Notes under the pieces: model-generated
Told to the model about the DNA's origin: nothing
What the model saw: the letters and a program-made list of their open reading frames with translations, nothing else
Database searches by the model: none
Origin: Crotalaria pallida
Lineage: Eukaryota; Streptophyta; Magnoliopsida; Fabales; Fabaceae
Reading direction: 5' to 3'
Length of the DNA stretch: 64,000 bases
NCBI GenBank assembly: GCA_037953625.1
Contig: CM075654.1
Span: 50,661,001-50,725,000, forward strand
Translations under genes and position numbers: made by a program
Shown here: positions 60,206-64,000 of the stretch, piece after piece
Layout of the letters: each line of letters opens with the position of its first letter
Numbering within the stretch: the stretch's first letter is position 1

Positions 60206-61783
60206 TGTGAATTCAATGCTCCTAATTATGTGGATTATGTTTTGATGATGACAAAATAATTAACAAATCATACCTTGAAGATATTGCAACATCAACATTA
60301 ACAAGAAGTCAAGAAAAGAAGACAAGTGCCCAATCATTCTCAATCAAATATTAATTGTAAATCTCTAATTTATGTTGAGAGTGGTTGAGAGTGGGTAGAA
60401 ATAGTTAGTCTCTTCTAGGAATAAATTTTTATATGATTATTAAGTTGAGATTGACCAAAAATTAATACTTGAGAGGAAAAATAAAATTGAAAAATAATTT
60501 TTCCCATATCTGATCAAAATACTCGAGTATTTTGAGAAAGACTCGAGTATATACTCGAGTATTTATCGAAAAACTCGAGAATTTGTGCCAGGTCAGCAAA
60601 TATGACCGTTAGTCTGGTTCGTGCACCAATTCACTCGTGACCGACCAAAAAGACTCGAGTATTTTCCAAAAGACTCGAGTATTTTTGTCCAGTCAGCAAA
60701 AATGAACGTTGGAGAGACTCAAAAACCAATTGAGGGCATTTGAGTCTCATCCAACCCCAAGAGAGTATTCTGAACCTCATTGTAAAATTGCTCTTTGAAT
60801 TTGTGCAAGAACAAACAAGACAACAAGATCATAGTGTGTTCAAGCTTTTATAATTTCCTCTTATCAAGTGTTAATTCCCAAAAAGCTCAACTTCTCACTC
60901 ATATTGTCATTTTATTCCAAGTTGAGTTTTAGGTCTCAATTCTTACATTGAGCTGTGCTTATTTGTGCTAATCCATTGTGAGATTAGTAATACACATACA
61001 AAAAGCTTGATTATTCAAAGTCTTGGATTGTTCCCAAGCAAACCCTAAGTGGCTTAGGGTGTTGGAAGTCTTGAGAGGTTCTCAAGCACAAGACTAGGAG
61101 GTTCCTAGCCCGGTGGAGTTTCTTGAAGGGAGTTCAAGGAAGCTTTGTGAAGAGTTCTTCAATCACCGGAATCAAATTGGGGTAGAAATCAAGAGTTTGG
61201 TACACTCTTGAAGGGTTAGGTTGAGTGAGGCCATTCTCAAGCAATCCTTTGTAATTTCTAACAATTTGATTATTAGTAGAAACTCCTAAGTGATTAGGAG
61301 GACTGGATGTAGCTCATTGTTGGAGTGAACCAGGATAAAATTGCTTGAGTGGTGGTTTATTGCTTTTAATCTACTTTCTAGCTCAATAGACTTAAGTCAT
61401 TTCAATCAATTAGGATTTATACAATTAGGTAGCAAGTTCAAGGAATCTTTGTGTTAAAAGTTATTTAGATTGCTTGCTATTCTGTTGGATAAGTTCCTGT
61501 TTATTATTGAATTGATTTGAGTTAAATTGCTGAATTTTCGTTTCTGGTTTTTCTGCTATCTGATAGGAAAAACTCGAGTATTTCAGAAAAGACTCGAGTT
61601 GTTCATCATTGAAAAACTCGAGTATTTCACAAAAGACTCGAGTCTTTTGTGTCTGATTCCAGAAAATTCAGTCTTAGCTCCTTTCTTCAATTATCAATCG
61701 AAATATTTGGTATTAGTGCTTCAAAATACTATTCACCCCCCCCCCCTCTAGTATTTGTTTAGCCCGCTTGTTGGTTTCCAACA
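60206..61783 (+). mobile_element. Element E 5' LTR
   Basis: 1578 bp, TGTGAATTCAATG...TTGGTTTCCAACA. It carries CTCGAG palindromes in three clusters and a C run near 61736-61746. Confidence 0.82.
60520..61650 (+). repeat. CTCGAG palindromes in element E LTR
   Basis: About ten ACTCGAGT-type motifs: four near 60521-60580, two near 60652-60682 and four near 61569-61645. Several are separated by AAAAGA or TTTCAGAAAAG. The core matches the array in element B, although E is copia and B is gypsy. Confidence 0.88.
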
Positions 61784-61853
61784 AGTGGTATCAGAGCTCG
61801 GTCGAAAGATCGAGTGTAACAACTTTTTCGAAAAAGATCCTTTTGGAAACTTA

Positions 61854-63632
61854 ATGGGCTCTAGCAATAACTTTGGTGGAGAAGGAGCTTCAATAAACCG
61901 TCCTCCACTATTTAATGGTGAAGGATATATTTATTGGAAAACTCGCATGAAAGTTTTTATTGAAGCAATTGATATGGATATTTGGGATGCAATTGAAAAT
62001 GGTCCTTTCATTCCCAAAAAGAAAATAAATGATGAAATTGTTGAAATTCCAAGGAGTAGTTGGAATGATGATGAAAAGAGAAAAGTCTCATTTGATTTAA
62101 AAGCTAAAAACATCATCTTTTCGGCTCTATCCCATGATGAATTTTATAGAGTTTCCCAATGTAAATCGGCAAAAGAAATGTGGGATACTTTGCAAGTCAC
62201 ACATGAGGGAACAAGTGAGGTTAGAGATGCAAGATTGAATTCTCTAACACACGAATGTGAATTGTTCCACATGTTGCCAAATGAAACCATTAGTGACTTG
62301 CAAAAGCGATTCTCTCACATAGTTAATCATTTGATTTCCTTGGGAAAAGTATTTCGCAATGGTGAAACTACTAACAAAATTCTAAGATGTCTTGATAGGA
62401 GTTGGCAACCCAAGGTAACCGCCATCAAGGAATCAAGAGACATAAATAGCATGGACTTAGCCACTTTGTTTGGCAAACTCCAAGAGCATGAGATGGAACT
62501 TACAAGACTTGGGATGCATGAGGAATCGGACAAAAAGAAAAAGGGCATAGCACTCAAAGCTTCAACTAAAGCTACAAAAGAAGTTGAAGAATGCTCTACA
62601 AGTGGAGATTCCGATGGTGAACCAAATCAAGAAGAATTTGGGATGTTTGTTAAAAGATTCAACAAATTTTTCAAAGGGAAGAAAGGTGGATCTTCATCCA
62701 ATTTCAAGAGAACCAAAGACTCCAAACAAAGAGAAAAGAGTACCAATGATGGAGTTAAGTGTCATGAATGTGGTGGGGTTGGTCACATAAGAATGGAATG
62801 TGCCACATTCTTGAAGAAGAATGACAAGAAGACCCAAGAGACCAAAGGGAAGCGTGCATACATTGTTTGGGATGCACCGGAGAAGAGCAATGAATCATCT
62901 TCAAGTAGTTCCGGTGATGAAAATGCAAATCTTTGTCTCATGGCCAAGAACAATCATGAGTCCTCATCAAGAGCTAATCATGACATGGGTGAAAGTGATG
63001 ATGAGGTAACCTCTAGCTCTTCTTGTTCCTCTTCAAACTCCATTTCCTATGATGATTTGCAAGAAGCCTACAATGAAATGTTAATTCAATTTAGAAGGCT
63101 TGCTAAAATCAATAAGGAAAAAGGGAAGAAAATTTTGGAGTTTCAACAAGAAATTGATGAATTGCAAAAATCTATAAATGAGTTGAAACTTCAAAATGAA
63201 TCCTTGGAACTTATTAATTCTAGTCATCAAAGTGATTGTGCAAATCATGAGGAGATTATCGCTCCATGTGAGAGATGTGATGAACTTGAAAAAGAAGTGA
63301 AAGAGTTGAAAAACAAACTCACAATCTCACATAGTGATAGAAACCTCAACCGGTTGTTGAACTCTCAAAGACATAATCACAACAAAACCGGTTTAGGATA
63401 TGTTCATAAAAAGGACAAAAAGTACAAGGTGGTTGGAACATTTTCTAAGAAAAATTCATCAAAGAGACCAACTTGTACTTATTGTGGAAAAGTTGGACAT
63501 ATCAACATTGAGTGCCACATTAAGAAGTTTGAAATGAAAAAGGGCACTTATATGTGGATTAAGAAGGGAGAAAGTCCCAACACTAACCCTAAGGGACCCA
63601 ACATTGTTTGGGTACCCAAAGTGAACAAGTGA
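61854..63632 (+). CDS. Element E gag (copia)
   Basis: About 592 codons from ATG at 61854 (MGSSNNFGGEGASINRPPLF); the open frame extends upstream into the LTR, but this is the first Met next to the conserved region. Copia-type gag core: FNGEGYIYWKTRMKVFIEAI, AKEMWDTLQVTHEGTSEVRD, FHMLPNETISDLQKRFSHIV, LDRSWQPKVTAI. Zinc knuckles CHECGGVGHIRMEC (about residues 303-316) and CTYCGKVGHINIEC (about 541-554). A Ser-rich segment and a predicted coiled coil (about residues 400-495, QEIDELQKSINELKLQNESL) lie between them. It would assemble the virus-like particle. TGA at 63630-63632. Confidence 0.9.
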   Translation: MGSSNNFGGEGASINRPPLFNGEGYIYWKTRMKVFIEAIDMDIWDAIENGPFIPKKKINDEIVEIPRSSWNDDEKRKVSFDLKAKNIIFSALSHDEFYRVSQCKSAKEMWDTLQVTHEGTSEVRDARLNSLTHECELFHMLPNETISDLQKRFSHIVNHLISLGKVFRNGETTNKILRCLDRSWQPKVTAIKESRDINSMDLATLFGKLQEHEMELTRLGMHEESDKKKKGIALKASTKATKEVEECSTSGDSDGEPNQEEFGMFVKRFNKFFKGKKGGSSSNFKRTKDSKQREKSTNDGVKCHECGGVGHIRMECATFLKKNDKKTQETKGKRAYIVWDAPEKSNESSSSSSGDENANLCLMAKNNHESSSRANHDMGESDDEVTSSSSCSSSNSISYDDLQEAYNEMLIQFRRLAKINKEKGKKILEFQQEIDELQKSINELKLQNESLELINSSHQSDCANHEEIIAPCERCDELEKEVKELKNKLTISHSDRNLNRLLNSQRHNHNKTGLGYVHKKDKKYKVVGTFSKKNSSKRPTCTYCGKVGHINIECHIKKFEMKKGTYMWIKKGESPNTNPKGPNIVWVPKVNK

Positions 63633-63645
63633 TTTCATTTTGTAG

Positions 63646-64000
63646 GTGTGTCTTCGAACGGGAAAACAATTGTGGTATCTTGATAGTGGATGTTCGAAGC
63701 ACATGACGGGAGATAAGCGGCACTTCATTGAGCTTACTCCAAAGGAAAAGGGTTATGTCACTTATGGGGACAACAACAAAGGCAAAATCCTTGGTATTGG
63801 TAAAATCGGAAACTCTTCAAACTTGATTATTGATAATGTGCTCTATGTTCAAGGATTAGAACATAATCTCTTGAGCATAAGCCAATTATGTGATATTGGC
63901 AATCATGTAGTTTTTACCTCTACCCATTGCCTCATTAAAAGTGACAAAGATGAATCAATCAAATTTGTTGGTAGAAGGTCAAATAATACTTACTTAGTTG
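63646..64000 (+). CDS. Element E pol, start: protease and pre-integrase region, partial
   Basis: Open to the end of the window in the +1 frame relative to gag. Copia-type aspartic protease motif LWYLDSGCSKHMTGDK, then the GAG-pre-integrase-like stretch IDNVLYVQGLEHNLLSISQL. It is separated from gag by TGA (63630-63632) and a frame change near a short GT repeat (GGTGTGTC, 63645-63652); loss of two bases there would explain the frame. No ATG precedes it, so it would be made as part of a gag-pol fusion. Confidence 0.82.
   Translation, partial: MCLRTGKQLWYLDSGCSKHMTGDKRHFIELTPKEKGYVTYGDNNKGKILGIGKIGNSSNLIIDNVLYVQGLEHNLLSISQLCDIGNHVVFTSTHCLIKSDKDESIKFVGRRSNNTYLV

Larger units (their letters stand above)
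60206..64000 (+). mobile_element. Element E: SIRE-like copia retrotransposon, 5' part
   Basis: 5' LTR 60206-61783, initiator-Met PBS TGGTATCAGAGC at 61786-61797, gag 61854-63632 and the start of pol, continuing past the window. The long gag with coiled coil and two zinc knuckles, and the protease of copia type, suggest the SIRE/Maximus group. Confidence 0.88.

Overview
This window is plant nuclear DNA, most likely from a dicot and probably a legume. The evidence is intron-bearing, AT-rich DNA with a plant-type quinone oxidoreductase gene, LTR retrotransposons of the Tekay/Del chromovirus, Athila and SIRE/Maximus copia types, and MITEs. The legume assignment rests on the element repertoire and on LTRs full of TAATCGATTA-type palindromes, and it is inference. 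No bacterial-type gene, CRISPR array, rRNA or tRNA gene was seen.

Host part (1-4021): the 5' half of a minus-strand quinone oxidoreductase gene (exons 2524-2589, 879-1020, 279-370; the rest lies left of the window). Three MITEs sit directly upstream of it (2840-3070, 3085-3583, 3600-3960).

Everything from 4022 to 64000 is one nest of transposable elements. Element A, a minus-strand Tekay-like chromovirus, is the outer frame. Its left LTR is 4022-6433, its pol is split between 6470-8717 and 43237-44409, its gag is 44413-45426, its PBS is 59163-59176, and its right LTR begins at 59181. Element B, a plus-strand Tekay-like chromovirus (8723-43231, TSD GATAT), sits inside A's reverse transcriptase. 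B's 5' LTR carries a truncated copia element (10394-14429), its gag carries a MITE (16455-16908), and its integrase is split by element C. C is a tandem Athila-type array, LTR-internal-LTR-internal-LTR (19507-38531), in which two 8.95-kb units share a middle LTR. Element D, a plus-strand Athila-type element (45428-58980, TSD CCATA), landed one base upstream of A's gag start codon. D itself holds a MITE (53209-53736) and a solo LTR, F (54720-57292). Element E, a SIRE-like copia (60206 to beyond 64000), broke A's right LTR. Removing each insertion with one TSD copy restores the host element's reading frame in the two cases where I checked phase arithmetic (A across B, B across C), and also for B gag across its MITE. 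The nesting order is therefore well supported.

Only the first C copy has a long uninterrupted polyprotein (1816 codons). All other gag-pol genes carry stops, frameshifts or insertions. The observations most worth a second look are: the shared-LTR Athila tandem; arrays of two related palindromic decamers (TACTCGAGTA and TAATCGATTA) that recur in both gypsy and copia LTRs; a proline/arginine-rich ORF inside B's LTR; a conserved hairpin between pol stop and polypurine tract in A and B; and a conserved internal polypurine-like motif just after pol in both C and D. I could run no database search; lineage names rest on motif recognition.
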